Source: Chloroflexota bacterium
GTDB taxonomy: Bacteria; Chloroflexota; UBA11872
Length of the DNA: 64,000 bases
Assembly: GCA_026707285.1 (NCBI GenBank)
Contig: JAPOXD010000023.1
Coordinates: forward strand, 124,001 to 188,000
Direction of reading: 5' to 3'
In this document: piece after piece, positions 46,268 to 56,487 of the stretch
How the letters are laid out: each line of letters opens with the position of its first letter
Position numbering within the stretch: position 1 is the stretch's first letter
Notes under the pieces: generated by a model
The model's input: only the letters and a program-made list of their open reading frames with translations
The model's database searches: none
What the model was told of the DNA's origin: nothing
Program-made: the position numbers and the translations under genes

Positions 46268-47245
46268 TCAGCGGCCCGCTGAGGTGCCTGCCCGCGGCCC
46301 TGCGGACGCCGAAGGGCCGTCGACGCACCACGCATGGCGGGCGTCTCGGGGTCCGTAGGCCGGCCTCCAGATTGCCCCGAACGGATCTGCCACCAGTTCC
46401 GCCTCCGAGGTCGCCGCCACGTACATCCCGTCCCGGAGGCGCTCGTAGGGCAATTGGTCGAACTGGTCGATGACATCCGCCGCCAGCTCCGCGATCGCCA
46501 CCGCCCGCGTCGCCGTGATGCTCACCACCCGCACGGCCGGGAAAATCGGGTAGACGGACGGCCAGGTCTTCGAGAGCCAGAAGCGGGCGTAGCGCCGGAC
46601 CTTGGCGGCATAGCGCTTCAGCGGCTGGGTCCCCCGATCGACCTCCAGGAAAGCCCAGTGCTCACGATCATGGACCTGCAGCATGACGATGGCGTCGGGA
46701 TGCACGCTCCGCTGGAGCTTCGCTCCCCTCGGCAGGTACCGCACTCGACTGAAGGGGTCTGAGGTCCACTGGCGGACGTGAGTTCCGGGACTCTGCCTGG
46801 AAGCTTGCCAAACGGCCACGAGGCAACGATTGGCAGCGAGCTGGTGATGGACGAAGACTGATTTGGCGGTGGGAGCATCGGGATCTACGGGGATGTCCAC
46901 GATCGGAATGTCGGCAGCCTGGGAGAGCACCTGAGCGCCTGCAGGGGCGAGCGCATAGATGTAACTGGAACGACCACCACCAAGACCACCACGAGTGAGT
47001 TCAAAGCGGTGAACGTAGCCTTTGCGATGGAGCTTGGTGCAACAGGCCTGACAGGCGCGCCGGCTGGAGGTGGTGAAGACGAGGGCGGCAATCTGCTCCA
47101 CGGAGAGATAGCGGTGAAGACGAAGCACCCGCAGGACTTGAAGTTGCCGGGCGAAGGGGTGCTGGGCGGGCATCGGGCAGCTGAAGTTATTCCAGGGATT
47201 CGGAGCTCTGAAGGAGAAACGGATCCGGGAATAACGTTGGGCCAT
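46268..47245 (-). CDS. Replication-relaxation family protein
   Basis: Up to 325 residues; an internal ATG at about residue 25 (MPAQHPFARQLQVLRVLRLH) may be the true start. The opening is a winged helix (RYLSVEQIAALVFTTSSRRA), followed by FELTRGGLGGGRSSYIYALA, AKSVFVHHQLAANRCLVAVW and HPDAIVMLQVHDREHWAFLE then VDRGTQPLKRYAAKVRRYAR. The Asp...Glu-Val-Asp-Arg-Gly-Thr block is the hallmark of PF13814, a group found on plasmids and integrative elements and thought to take part in replication or mobilisation. It lies near the integrase at the tRNA end, so it supports an integrative element origin. Confidence 0.75.
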   Translation of the reverse strand: MAQRYSRIRFSFRAPNPWNNFSCPMPAQHPFARQLQVLRVLRLHRYLSVEQIAALVFTTSSRRACQACCTKLHRKGYVHRFELTRGGLGGGRSSYIYALAPAGAQVLSQAADIPIVDIPVDPDAPTAKSVFVHHQLAANRCLVAVWQASRQSPGTHVRQWTSDPFSRVRYLPRGAKLQRSVHPDAIVMLQVHDREHWAFLEVDRGTQPLKRYAAKVRRYARFWLSKTWPSVYPIFPAVRVVSITATRAVAIAELAADVIDQFDQLPYERLRDGMYVAATSEAELVADPFGAIWRPAYGPRDARHAWCVDGPSASAGPRAGTSAGR

Positions 47246-48160
47246 GCGTACCCCCGGAAATTGGGGGATTGAGTCGCCCCGGGGTCGATCGGCCCTTCAA
47301 GAGAGGGCCGCCGATGGGCCGAGAATTGCGAGGCGACGGTGTCTGGCGCCAGATGCAACGCAATGCGCACCGGTTGCCGTATCGAATGACGTAACGATCG
47401 CGGGGGCGACGCTTGACTCGCGGGGCCGAATGCATGGCGTCCAAGGGCTGCGTTGCTCGCCCGCCGGGACGCCGGCTGCAAACATGAACCGGCTTGGCCG
47501 GCGCCGGCAGTCGGACGGCGAGCACGGCCAAAGCCGAAGAGTGCCGGGCCGCAATCGGTGTGGCAACGGATGCCAAGTCGCTGGCCATGACCTGAGGATG
47601 CGTGCCAATGACCGGGCGGACGAGCGCATGTCCGGTCGGCGTCCGGTCGCGCCTGCTGGCACCGCCAGTCGACGGTCGATGTAGTCGAGGCCTGCGCCAC
47701 GCACAGGAAAATCCTGGCACTCGACATACTCGGCGTGGCACGGCGCTCTGGGCGGCCCACAGGCGCCCCAGCGTGCTCCTCGAGTGATGCTGCCGACCAA
47801 GTGCCCGCCTCTGGAGTCCGGCGCTCGCCTGCTGGAGGTTGCGCCCGGCTGCACGAGACCGACCGGATGCCCGATGGGGGTCGGTCGACCGGCACGACGC
47901 TCGCCCTTCGCCCACGAACCATGGCCGCGTCGCCGTTGCAGGCGATGCGCACCCCGGTGAAGCTGACGCCCGCGGACCGGCCGGCGCCGCCCTTCTCGAA
48001 GCGCGGAGGCCCTGCGGAGCCACCTAACCGCCGTCGCGGCAGTTTGCGGTCGACGCAGCGGTTCGTGTAGCAGCCTGCACAGCGCAGAGCCGGCCATGGA
48101 CGCCGCGCGACACGGGTGTGACGCCCCGAAGTGGCTCCGCAGCCCAATGGGCGGTCCCGC
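47246..48160. other. Gene-poor GC-rich stretch of 0.9 kb
   Basis: Long open frames exist on the minus strand, but their composition (Arg, Pro, Ser, Ala) is that of shifted frames in GC-rich DNA, with no motif. Short segments such as FTGVRIACNGDAAMVRGRRA look slightly more protein-like and may be debris of a lost gene between the replication-relaxation gene and the integrase. Confidence 0.45.
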
Positions 48161-49309
48161 CTAGAGATTGTCGAGCGGGCTGCTCCGCCGGTGCGCCTCC
48201 ACCAGGTCACCCGTGGCCAGCGTCACGTAGCGGTTGGTGGTCGCCAGGGAGGCGTGCCCCAGCAGCCGCTGCAGCGTCAGCGGGTTTCCGCCGTTGCGCA
48301 GGAAGTGCACCGCGAAGGTGTGCCGCAGCAGGTGCGCATAGAGTCGCGGGATGCCGGTGCGGCGCCGCAGCCGGCGCACGATGTGGCTGACCTGCGCCGT
48401 ATCCAGCGCCCGTCCCGAGGCCGTCACGAACAGCCGGTCGCTGGATTGGCCCAGGCCGGGTGGGCGGTGATGCAGATAGCGCCGCAGTAGGCTTAGGGCG
48501 CGGCGCCCCGCCACCACCACGCGGGACTTCTCCCCCTTGCCCACCACCCGCAACTCGCCGATGTGGAGATTGACGTCCCCGTGGCGCAGGGCCACGAGTT
48601 CGCCGGTCCGCATGCCGGTGTCGACCAGCAGCCCCACGATCGCCGCCGTGCGCCGGTCGTAGGTCTTGCGCGGATCGAACACCGCCAGCAGCCGTTCCAC
48701 CTCGTCGGCGGTGAGCGGTTGGATCTCGGCCTGCGGCACCTTGGGGAGTCGCAGGCGCTCCAGCCGGTGCTCCGGCGTGAAGCCCTCGTCCCACAGCCAG
48801 CGGGCGAAGGCGCGCAGGGCGCGCGCGTGCTGGTTGAGGGTGGCCGGAGCCAGCTTCCCGCCGCACCGCTCCGGCACGTCCACGAAGCGCGGTTGCTGCT
48901 GCAGGTGTACCAGGTAGCCCCGGGCCGTGTGGCGGCTGAGCGCGTCGCCCGTGGGCGCGTGCCCCAGCTGTGCCTCGAGGAACCGCGTGAAGCGGTCCAG
49001 GATGCGCGTGTACATCACGATGGTGCCGCGGCTGCGGCGCGAGGCCTGGAGGTGCAGCAGGAAGGACTCGGCCAGGTCGGCCAGGGGTGGGCTGGCGTGC
49101 GGCGGCCGCGGCGTGTGCATGGGTCCCAGGATGGGGATCCGCAAGTCGATCGGGCGAGCCGCCGTCCGATCCATGTCCGGTCCGGGTCCGCCGCCGGTCG
49201 GGTCGAGGCCGAATGAAGGCCGTTGATCACTTTGCATGGGACGCACCGTCTGGGCACGGCCTGCGCGCCCGGTCCGAGGGCCGTCTAACAGGTTTGGCGC
49301 GCGCGTCAC
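48161..49309 (-). CDS. Tyrosine recombinase (integrase) of the island
   Basis: Up to 382 residues; the conserved part begins about residue 70, so the start may be the ATG near residue 64 (MHTPRPPHASPP). An N-terminal SAM-like DNA-binding domain (LAESFLLHLQASRRSRGTIV) is followed by the catalytic domain: Arg in LLVDTGMRTGELVALRH, Lys in VVGKGEKSRVV, His-x-x-Arg in YAHLLRHTFAVHFLRNGGN, His in LLGHASLATTNRY and the Tyr nucleophile at the end of that block. All are present. The gene ends 10 bp from the right attachment repeat, in the tRNA-Arg gene, as expected for the enzyme that integrated the island. XerC/D-type use cannot be excluded from sequence. Confidence 0.9.
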   Translation of the reverse strand: MTRAPNLLDGPRTGRAGRAQTVRPMQSDQRPSFGLDPTGGGPGPDMDRTAARPIDLRIPILGPMHTPRPPHASPPLADLAESFLLHLQASRRSRGTIVMYTRILDRFTRFLEAQLGHAPTGDALSRHTARGYLVHLQQQPRFVDVPERCGGKLAPATLNQHARALRAFARWLWDEGFTPEHRLERLRLPKVPQAEIQPLTADEVERLLAVFDPRKTYDRRTAAIVGLLVDTGMRTGELVALRHGDVNLHIGELRVVGKGEKSRVVVAGRRALSLLRRYLHHRPPGLGQSSDRLFVTASGRALDTAQVSHIVRRLRRRTGIPRLYAHLLRHTFAVHFLRNGGNPLTLQRLLGHASLATTNRYVTLATGDLVEAHRRSSPLDNL

Positions 49310-49318
49310 CTCTGGTCA

Positions 49319-49364
49319 GCGGCACCCCCGGCGGGATTCGAACCCACGACCGTCGGCTTAGAAG
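49319..49364 (-). repeat. Right attachment-site repeat within tRNA-Arg(TCT)
   Basis: Identical over 46 bases to 668-713. It spans the 3' part of the tRNA gene from the anticodon loop to 4 bases past the discriminator. Confidence 0.8.
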
Positions 49365-49395
49365 GCCGCTGCTCTGTCCACTGAGCTACGGGGGC
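49323..49395 (-). tRNA. tRNA-Arg (anticodon TCT)
   Basis: A 73-nt cloverleaf on the minus strand. The acceptor stem GCCCCCG pairs with CGGGGGT, the D-arm is GCTC-AGTGGACA-GAGC, the anticodon loop is CTTCTAA (anticodon TCT), the T-loop is TTCGAAT in a GTGGG-CCCGC arm, and the discriminator is G. CCA is not encoded (CCG follows). It is intact although an element appears to be integrated at its 3' half, because the repeat restores the gene. Confidence 0.95.
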
Positions 49396-49656
49396 GTATG
49401 GCGTCGGCGTGCCCAAAGTCTCCCATAGCCACGCACGACCGCAGCAAGCATGCGCAGCCCGGATTGCGTCGGCGGCTTCGACGGAATCGCCTGTGGGGTG
49501 GCCGCCCACACCACGGTCACTGCACGACCCGCGCCCGCCGCTGGCGCGCGCCTCGGCTCGACCGCGACCCCACCTCCGAGGTCGGCGCGGCTAGACTTCG
49601 GTCCATGCCCAAAACTGCTGACCGGGCGCCCACCCTGCCCGACCGCGACGACTAAC

Positions 49657-50823
49657 GTGAGCGCCCCATCCACCCCCAACGCGACGCTCGAGGCCACCGA
49701 GGCATGGTTTCGCAAGCAGGGCGTGCCCCACCTCACCGAGGACTACAGCACTCGGCGCGATGTCCTGACCCGCACGCTGCCATTCCTCATGACCGTGCTG
49801 GCGCTGGAAGTCCTGCTGAACATCAGCACGGCCTGGCCGTGGTGGGCGAATGTTCTTTCGGTCGTGGGTGCGATAGTCGCGCTCACGGCAGTTTGGGTGG
49901 GAATCAACGCCCTGCGCCGTCGCAAGCTCCTATCGCTGCCGGAGCAAGTCGGTGCGGTGGAAGTTCTCGTGTTCCTGCTCACCGCGCCGGCGCTCACCGG
50001 GTTGATCTGGGGCGCATGGGCGGATGCGGCGCTCGTGCTCGGCATGAACGCCCTGCTGCTGTTGGGGGCCTATCTCACGGTCGGCTTCGCGCTGATACCT
50101 ATTCTTCGCTGGGGCGTGCGGCGCCTCATCCGCGACATGATCGATGTGTTGGGGCTCTTCGCGCGGGCCCTCCCGCTCCTGCTGCTCTTCTTGACGTTCC
50201 TGTTCATCAACGCCGAGGTATGGCAGCTGGCAGGCACCATCGAGCCTGGAATCCTCGGCGCATTGATGGGGCTCTTCGCGCTGGTCACGGCGGCGTTCCT
50301 GATCTCCCGGCTGCCGCTCGAACTCAGCGACCTCGCCACCTTCGAACGCCCCGAACGCGTAATGGAGCTTGTGCGGGGAACTCCCGCGGCCAACCTCGTC
50401 AACGCCTCCAAGTCGCTGAAGTTGGATGCGCCGCTCCGACGCGGGCAATGGGCGAACGTCGGCCTCGTCGTGCTCGTCGCGCTGACGCTGCGGGTCCTCT
50501 TCGTCAGCATGCTTGTGGGAGTGTTCTTCTTCGTCTTCGGGGCGATTGCCATGGACTCGAGCACGATCTCGACGTGGACGCAGAGCGAACCGCGTGACCT
50601 GCTGGACCTAGGGTGGCTGGAAAAAACGTTGACCGTGGAGCTGCTGCAGGTGGCCATATTCCTGGCCTCGTTCTCCGGCTTCTACTTCACGATCAGCGTC
50701 CTCACGAATCGCGAATACCGCGACGAGTTCTTCGAAGAGGTGGTCGGCGACGCGCGACGCGCCCTTGCCGTGCGTGCTGTTTATCTGGGCGCCTTCGCAC
50801 AGCGAGAGGACGATCGGGGCTGA
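49657..50823 (+). CDS. Multi-pass membrane protein, unknown
   Basis: The product has about 388 residues from GTG 49657, where protein-like sequence starts; the same frame is open further upstream without coding character. At least seven hydrophobic segments are visible, such as TLPFLMTVLALEVLLNIST, VLVFLLTAPALTGLIWGAWA, ALPLLLLFLTFLFI and ANVGLVVLVALTLRVLFVSM, with a cytoplasmic-looking loop LSDLATFERPERVMELVRGT. No named family is recognised. It is the first gene outside the island on the right. Confidence 0.75.
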   Translation: MSAPSTPNATLEATEAWFRKQGVPHLTEDYSTRRDVLTRTLPFLMTVLALEVLLNISTAWPWWANVLSVVGAIVALTAVWVGINALRRRKLLSLPEQVGAVEVLVFLLTAPALTGLIWGAWADAALVLGMNALLLLGAYLTVGFALIPILRWGVRRLIRDMIDVLGLFARALPLLLLFLTFLFINAEVWQLAGTIEPGILGALMGLFALVTAAFLISRLPLELSDLATFERPERVMELVRGTPAANLVNASKSLKLDAPLRRGQWANVGLVVLVALTLRVLFVSMLVGVFFFVFGAIAMDSSTISTWTQSEPRDLLDLGWLEKTLTVELLQVAIFLASFSGFYFTISVLTNREYRDEFFEEVVGDARRALAVRAVYLGAFAQREDDRG

Positions 50824-50919
50824 CATCCCGACTCGCCTGGGCGGGTTCGACCCGCCGGCGCACGGGCTTAGCGAGGCTCCCCCGGGAAAGGTCTGAACAA
50901 GGCCTTGGACTTATCCCAT

Positions 50920-50957
50920 CCGTTCGCCCTGAGCTTGTCGAAGGGGACATCGAACGG
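50920..50957. repeat. Palindromic intergenic repeat (CGCCCTGAGCTTGTCGAAGG type)
   Basis: CCGTTCG at 50920 and CGAACGG at 50951 form a perfect 7-bp stem around the well-known dispersed core CGCCCTGAGCTTGTCGAAGG. It lies between convergent gene ends, where such repeats often act as terminator-like structures. A degraded relative is at 11470. Confidence 0.65.
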
Positions 50958-51004
50958 AACGGGGCCGATGACCGCGGTGACACCCTGCTCTTTTGGAGGC
51001 TCCC

Positions 51005-51946
51005 CTAGCGGAAGCGGTCCTCGAGCGAGCTCACGTCCACGCCCGGCCGGGCGCCGTCGATGAGCGACGTCGTCTCGAACTCCGGTCGACGGGAGGTCAC
51101 GCCGTCCTCGAACGTCGGCAGGTCGATCTGGTAGAGCACGCCCATGGGAATGCGCTCACCCCACTCGTACGACTTGGCCAGCGCCGCCTGCTGCTTGGCG
51201 ACGATCTCGTCGATATTGCTCGGATCGTGCACCTTGCCGTCGTAGCCCTCGTCGGCCAGCGCGTAGGTGCGCGGATGCCCGATATCGCGGCCTCTGAAGA
51301 AATCGATCGTCAGCAAATCGTTGTAGACCGGGCAGGGCTGCAAGATGTCGATCAGCGCCGTCCCGCGATGCTCCATGGCCTGCACGATCAGGCCCACCAG
51401 CTCCCGCTGCGCCATGGCGTATCCCCGCGCGATAAAGGTGTAGCCCGAGGAAATCGCCAGCCCAATCGGATTCACCGCGTCGATGATCGCCGGCTCCGGC
51501 ATGCTCTTCACCTGCATCCCGCGCTGCATCGTCGGTGAGGCCTGGCCCTTGGTGAGGCCGTAGACGCCGTTGTTGTGCACCAGGTAGGTGAAGTCGACGT
51601 TGCGGCGGCCCGAGTTGACGAAATAGCCCGCGCCGATGCCGTAGCCGTCGCCGTCGCCGCCGACCGCCAGCACCTCGAGATCGCTGTTCGCCAGCTTCAC
51701 GCCCGTCGCCACGTTCAGCACGCGCCCGTGCAGCGTGTGGAGGCCGTAGGTCCGCACGTAGTGCGGCAGCTTGCCCGAGCAGCCGATGCCCGACACCACC
51801 ATCACGTCGTGCGGTGCGCGTCCGCGTTGGGCCAGCGCCTGCTTGACGGCGTTGAGAATGCCGAAGTCGCCGCAGCCGCCGCACCAGTCGGGGTGCGAGT
51901 CCGTGACGGCAAAATCCTTGACGGTCGGAAGCGTTGCTACGGCCAT
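51005..51946 (-). CDS. korB: 2-oxoacid:ferredoxin oxidoreductase, beta subunit
   Basis: The product has about 313 residues from ATG 51946, preceded by AAGG 6 bases upstream; an ATG two codons earlier and one at 51979 are alternatives. It carries the thiamine-diphosphate domain: HPDWCGGCGDFGILNAVKQA, VVSGIGCSGKLPHY and the binding motif VGGDGDGYGIGAGYFVNSGR. With the alpha/gamma subunit encoded just upstream it converts a 2-oxoacid, probably 2-oxoglutarate given the neighbouring SucCD genes, to the acyl-CoA with reduction of ferredoxin. There is no ferredoxin-like cluster domain, as usual for the two-subunit Kor type. Confidence 0.92.
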   Translation of the reverse strand: MAVATLPTVKDFAVTDSHPDWCGGCGDFGILNAVKQALAQRGRAPHDVMVVSGIGCSGKLPHYVRTYGLHTLHGRVLNVATGVKLANSDLEVLAVGGDGDGYGIGAGYFVNSGRRNVDFTYLVHNNGVYGLTKGQASPTMQRGMQVKSMPEPAIIDAVNPIGLAISSGYTFIARGYAMAQRELVGLIVQAMEHRGTALIDILQPCPVYNDLLTIDFFRGRDIGHPRTYALADEGYDGKVHDPSNIDEIVAKQQAALAKSYEWGERIPMGVLYQIDLPTFEDGVTSRRPEFETTSLIDGARPGVDVSSLEDRFR

Positions 51947-51988
51947 AGCCATCCTTCGATGCGGGTGGGCAGTTGCCAATCGGTCACG

Positions 51989-53851
51989 TTACGAGCCATG
52001 CGCCGACGCCGCGACGGCCGCCGGCATCGGCACCTGCCGCCGGATCGCCTCGGCGACCTCGTCCTGGGAAAACGGGCGGCCGGTGTATTTCAGCGCCTTC
52101 TCCTCGATCTGGATCCCCGTCTGCTCGGCAATCAGCAGGCCAAGCTGACCGGCGTAGTTGTCTTCCAGCAGCAGCAGCCGATTCGCGCGCTCCAGGATCT
52201 CGCGGACGGCGTCCGCGGGGAACGGTCGCAGCAGCCGGATCTGCAGGTTGTTCACCCGGATATCCGACTCACGCTCGACCTGCCGGATCGCATCGCGGAT
52301 GGGGCAGCGTGTCGAGCCCCACGAAACGATCGTGAGGTCGGCGTCATCCGAACCGTGCAGCGTGAACTGCTGCGACTCCGGAATCTCGTCGAGCATTATG
52401 TCAAGCTTCTGCATTCGCTTGTCCATCTGCTCGATCCGGTTGTCGATGTCTTCCTCGATCCGCCCGCGCTCCGTGTGCTCGTCGCTGGTGGTGACGAACT
52501 CGCCGCCTGGCGTGCCCGGCACGGCGCGCGGGCTGACGCCGGAAGCCGTCAGCTTGTGTCGCCGATACGGCTCCGCCCCATTGGCGTCGCCGGTCCAGAT
52601 AGCCCCGCGGTCCACCGGCAGCCCGTGCAATCCCAGACTGTCGACCGTGAAGTGCGAGTTGGCAATGAACTTGTCCGCCAGCACCACAACCGGCACCTGG
52701 TAGCGGTCGCCCCAGTTGAACGCCAGGTGGGTGTACTGCGCCGCCTCTTCCACGTCTCCCGGCGCAACCACGATGTGGGGGAATTCGCCATGGGCCGGCT
52801 GCAGCGCGAACCGCAGATCTTGCTGTGAGTTGCGCGTCGGCAGGCCCGTGCTCGGACCGCCGCGCTGGTACAGCACTACCACCGGACCCGGCGCCTCGGT
52901 GATCGACGCGAACCCCATCCCCTCAGCCATGAGGGTGAAGCCGGGACCCGCCGTCGACGTGGCCGCGCGAACGCCGGCGTGCGCCGCGCCCACGGCCATG
53001 TTCATCGATGCGACTTCGTCTTCAGCCTGGAGCACCACGATCGGCCAGTCTGCCTGCAACGCCTCCAGGTACACACTCTCATCGGAGGCCGGTGCGATCG
53101 GGTAGTAGGTCTGAAAAGCGCAGCCCGCGTGCAGCTTGGCGATGCCGATGGCCTCGTGCCCCGCGACGAGCATCCGCGCCGGCTGGTCGTCGCGGGCATG
53201 CAGCGTCTGGGAAAAACCGGCGTCGCCCAGGATGTCGTGCGCCGCCTCCCAGGCGTGGTGCAGGACCGACCGGTTGATCGGCACCAGGTTCTGGTGCCGT
53301 TCCGGCAGGCGCTCGGCCACGATAGGGATCACGCGGTCCACGTCGAAGTCGAGCAGCGCGCAGCAGGCGCCCAGGGGCACCATGTTCGCCATCACCGCGT
53401 GGCGGCGTGCGTTGTACTCGAGCCCGTGCTCTTCGACGGCCGAGCGCACGATGTCGTCGTAGGGCAGGGACAGCAGCCGCACGTCGTCGCGCCCCAGGTT
53501 TTCGGTCGTGATGCCCACCTTGGCGTCCACCACGATCGCGCCGCCGGGCACCACTTCGTGCAGGTGGCCCTTGTGCGACTGGTAGTCCTGGTGCGGATCG
53601 GTGCCGTAGATCGTCTCGGAATCCAGCGCCAGCAGCACATCCACCCGCTCCACGTGCGAGGTGATCGGCTCATCCGCCGTGCGGATGCGGAAGAAGATAT
53701 GCCGGCCGTGGATGTTGGAGTGGTACTCGACGTTGGTGAACACGAACAGCCCCGCGCGCGAACAGGCCTTCATGAAGATCTCTGACGCTGGGTTTACGCC
53801 GCTTCCGGCCGGTCCGCCAACCATCAGAGAAAGATCGCTCGGGGGCATCAC
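51989..53851 (-). CDS. korA: 2-oxoacid:ferredoxin oxidoreductase, fused gamma-alpha subunit
   Basis: The product has 620 residues. The first 190 form the gamma domain (VGGPAGSGVNPASEIFMKAC, YHSNIHGRHIFFRIR), and the rest is the alpha chain (CAFQTYYPIAPASDESVYLE, TAGPGFTLMAEGMGFASITE, YQRGGPSTGLPTRNSQQDLR). The C-terminal domain ends with LLLLEDNYAGQLGLLIAEQT. Gamma-alpha fusion is normal for two-subunit KorAB. Its stop lies about 40 bp before the KorB start. It follows SucD by about 115 bp in the same direction. Confidence 0.93.
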   Translation of the reverse strand: MMPPSDLSLMVGGPAGSGVNPASEIFMKACSRAGLFVFTNVEYHSNIHGRHIFFRIRTADEPITSHVERVDVLLALDSETIYGTDPHQDYQSHKGHLHEVVPGGAIVVDAKVGITTENLGRDDVRLLSLPYDDIVRSAVEEHGLEYNARRHAVMANMVPLGACCALLDFDVDRVIPIVAERLPERHQNLVPINRSVLHHAWEAAHDILGDAGFSQTLHARDDQPARMLVAGHEAIGIAKLHAGCAFQTYYPIAPASDESVYLEALQADWPIVVLQAEDEVASMNMAVGAAHAGVRAATSTAGPGFTLMAEGMGFASITEAPGPVVVLYQRGGPSTGLPTRNSQQDLRFALQPAHGEFPHIVVAPGDVEEAAQYTHLAFNWGDRYQVPVVVLADKFIANSHFTVDSLGLHGLPVDRGAIWTGDANGAEPYRRHKLTASGVSPRAVPGTPGGEFVTTSDEHTERGRIEEDIDNRIEQMDKRMQKLDIMLDEIPESQQFTLHGSDDADLTIVSWGSTRCPIRDAIRQVERESDIRVNNLQIRLLRPFPADAVREILERANRLLLLEDNYAGQLGLLIAEQTGIQIEEKALKYTGRPFSQDEVAEAIRRQVPMPAAVAASAHGS

Positions 53852-53966
53852 CGCTCCTTGCAGGCTACGAGGGACTGCGCGCGCATCCGCGCGGCGCGGC
53901 GCACTGCGACAAGGTCGCGTGCGCTGGTCGTTCTAACTCCATTATCAATGCTTCGGCCCCGTGAGG

Positions 53967-54844
53967 CTAGCGGAGCTCGGCGGCCAGCAGATCGACCGCT
54001 TCCCGCGGGGTATCGCCCACACGAACCCCGGCCTCCCGCAGGGCCGCCTCTTTGCCCGCGGCCGTACCTTCCGATCCTGACACGATGGCGCCCGCGTGTC
54101 CCATCCGACGTTCCGGCGGGGCGGTCTTGCCGGCGATGAACGCGCTCACCGGCTTCGCTACGCGCTCGCTGATGAACCGCGCCGCCTGCTCCTCGTCGCC
54201 GCCGCCAATCTCACCCAGCAGCACGATCCCATCCGTGTCGGCGTCTCGCTCGAAGAGCTCCAGCACATCGGTGAAGCGTGTGCCGATGATCGGGTCGCCG
54301 CCGATGCCAACCGCCGCCGATTGCCCCAGGCCGCCGTCCGTCAAGTGCTGCACCACTTCGTAGGTCAGCGTGCCGCTGCGGCTGACGACGCCCACGCGGC
54401 CCGGCGCGTGAATCTCCCAGGGCATGATGCCCACCTTCACGTTCGCCCCCGGCACCGCGATGCCCGGGCAGTTGGGCCCGATCAAGCGCGATGACGAGGA
54501 CCGCAGCACCGGCATCACGCGCAGCATGTCGATGGTCGGGATGCCTTCGGTGATGCAAACGATCAACTCCAAACCGGCCGCAATGTCTTCCAGGATCGCG
54601 TCCGCCGCGAACGGCGGCGGCACGAAGATGCAGGCCGCGTTCGCGCCCGTGTCCGAAACTGCCTCCGCCATGGTGTTGAAGACCGGCACGCCGGGCAGGC
54701 CGTCCACCGCGGCGCCCGCGCGACCGGGCGTCACGCCCGCCACCACGTTCGTGCCCGCCTCCGCCATGCGTTGGGCATGGAAGGCGCCTTGCCGCCCCGT
54801 AATCCCTTGCACCACCACTCGCGCCGACGCATCGAGCAGAATGC

Positions 54845-54848
<4 letters not shown>
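53967..54848 (-). CDS. sucD: Succinyl-CoA ligase, alpha subunit
   Basis: The product has 293 residues. CoA-binding domain: [20 protein letters not shown]. Ligase part: [20 protein letters not shown], and the phosphohistidine loop [12 protein letters not shown] near residue 245. It overlaps SucC by 4 bp. It forms the alpha-beta enzyme that makes ATP or GTP from succinyl-CoA, or the reverse in reductive mode. Confidence 0.95.
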
Positions 54849-55971
<1,123 letters not shown>

Positions 55972-55975
<4 letters not shown>

Positions 55976-56433
55976 TCGGCAGCGTCCTCGACAATCCAGG
56001 CGTCGAGCCCGCGCGCGTAGCCCACCAGCTCATGCGCGTCGAAGTGCAACTCGATTTCTTCCCGCGCCGTGTCGGGCGCATCGGACGCATGAATCAGATT
56101 GCGCAGACCGGCCAGGGCGTAGTCGCCGCGGATGGTGCCCGCGGCGGCCTCATGCGGTCTGGTCGCTCCAACGATCGTCCGTACGACCTGGATCGCCTCT
56201 GGACCTTGGAGCACCGCGGCCACCACCGGACCACTGGTCAGGTGCTGCACCAGGTCGTCGAAGAAAAACTTGCCCTCGTGCACCGCGTAGTGCCGGCGGG
56301 CCAGCGACTCCTCGATCTGCACCAGCTTTAGCGCCACAAACCGCAAACCGCGACGCTCGAATCGCGCCAACAGCTCCATCGCAATTGCCCGCTGCAGGGC
56401 GTCGGGCTTCAACAAGACCAGCGTGCGTTCCAC
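55972..56433 (-). CDS. ndk: Nucleoside diphosphate kinase
   Basis: The product has 153 residues from GTG 56433, where the fold begins (VERTLVLLKPDALQR); an upstream in-frame extension is not conserved in the family. Active-site His is in NLIHASDAPDTAREEI, with nucleotide-binding TRPHEAAAGTIRGDYA. It transfers phosphate between nucleoside tri- and diphosphates. Its place directly before SucC suggests balancing of the GTP or ATP made by the ligase. Confidence 0.94.
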
Positions 56434-56487
56434 GTGCGTCGTCCTCCTACCGTCGTCGGTGAGTTGCTGTCGGCGGCAATCCGGCAA

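Larger units (their letters stand above)
668..49364. mobile_element. Candidate integrative genomic island in tRNA-Arg(TCT), about 48.65 kb
   Basis: A 46-bp sequence at 668-713 recurs without a mismatch at 49319-49364. The right copy is the 3' part of an intact tRNA-Arg gene, from the anticodon loop to just past the discriminator. The left copy lacks the 5' half of the tRNA. A tyrosine recombinase gene ends 10 bp from the right copy, and a replication-relaxation family gene lies beside it. Integrase next to an intact tRNA, with a partial tRNA repeat at the far end, is the standard layout of tRNA-integrated islands. The content is accessory: defence genes, IS elements, pseudogenes and ABC exporters. 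No complete conjugation system is visible, so autonomous transfer is unlikely. Further tRNA-like fragments at 14853, 36792 and possibly 35190 suggest a composite of several insertions. Confidence 0.75.

Noticed and set aside
46885-48210. A 441-codon open frame on the minus strand overlapping the replication-relaxation gene
   Set aside because: Its product is dominated by Arg, Ser, Pro and Ala with no motif, and its 3' part lies in a shifted frame of a recognised gene. It is a typical shadow frame in GC-rich DNA.
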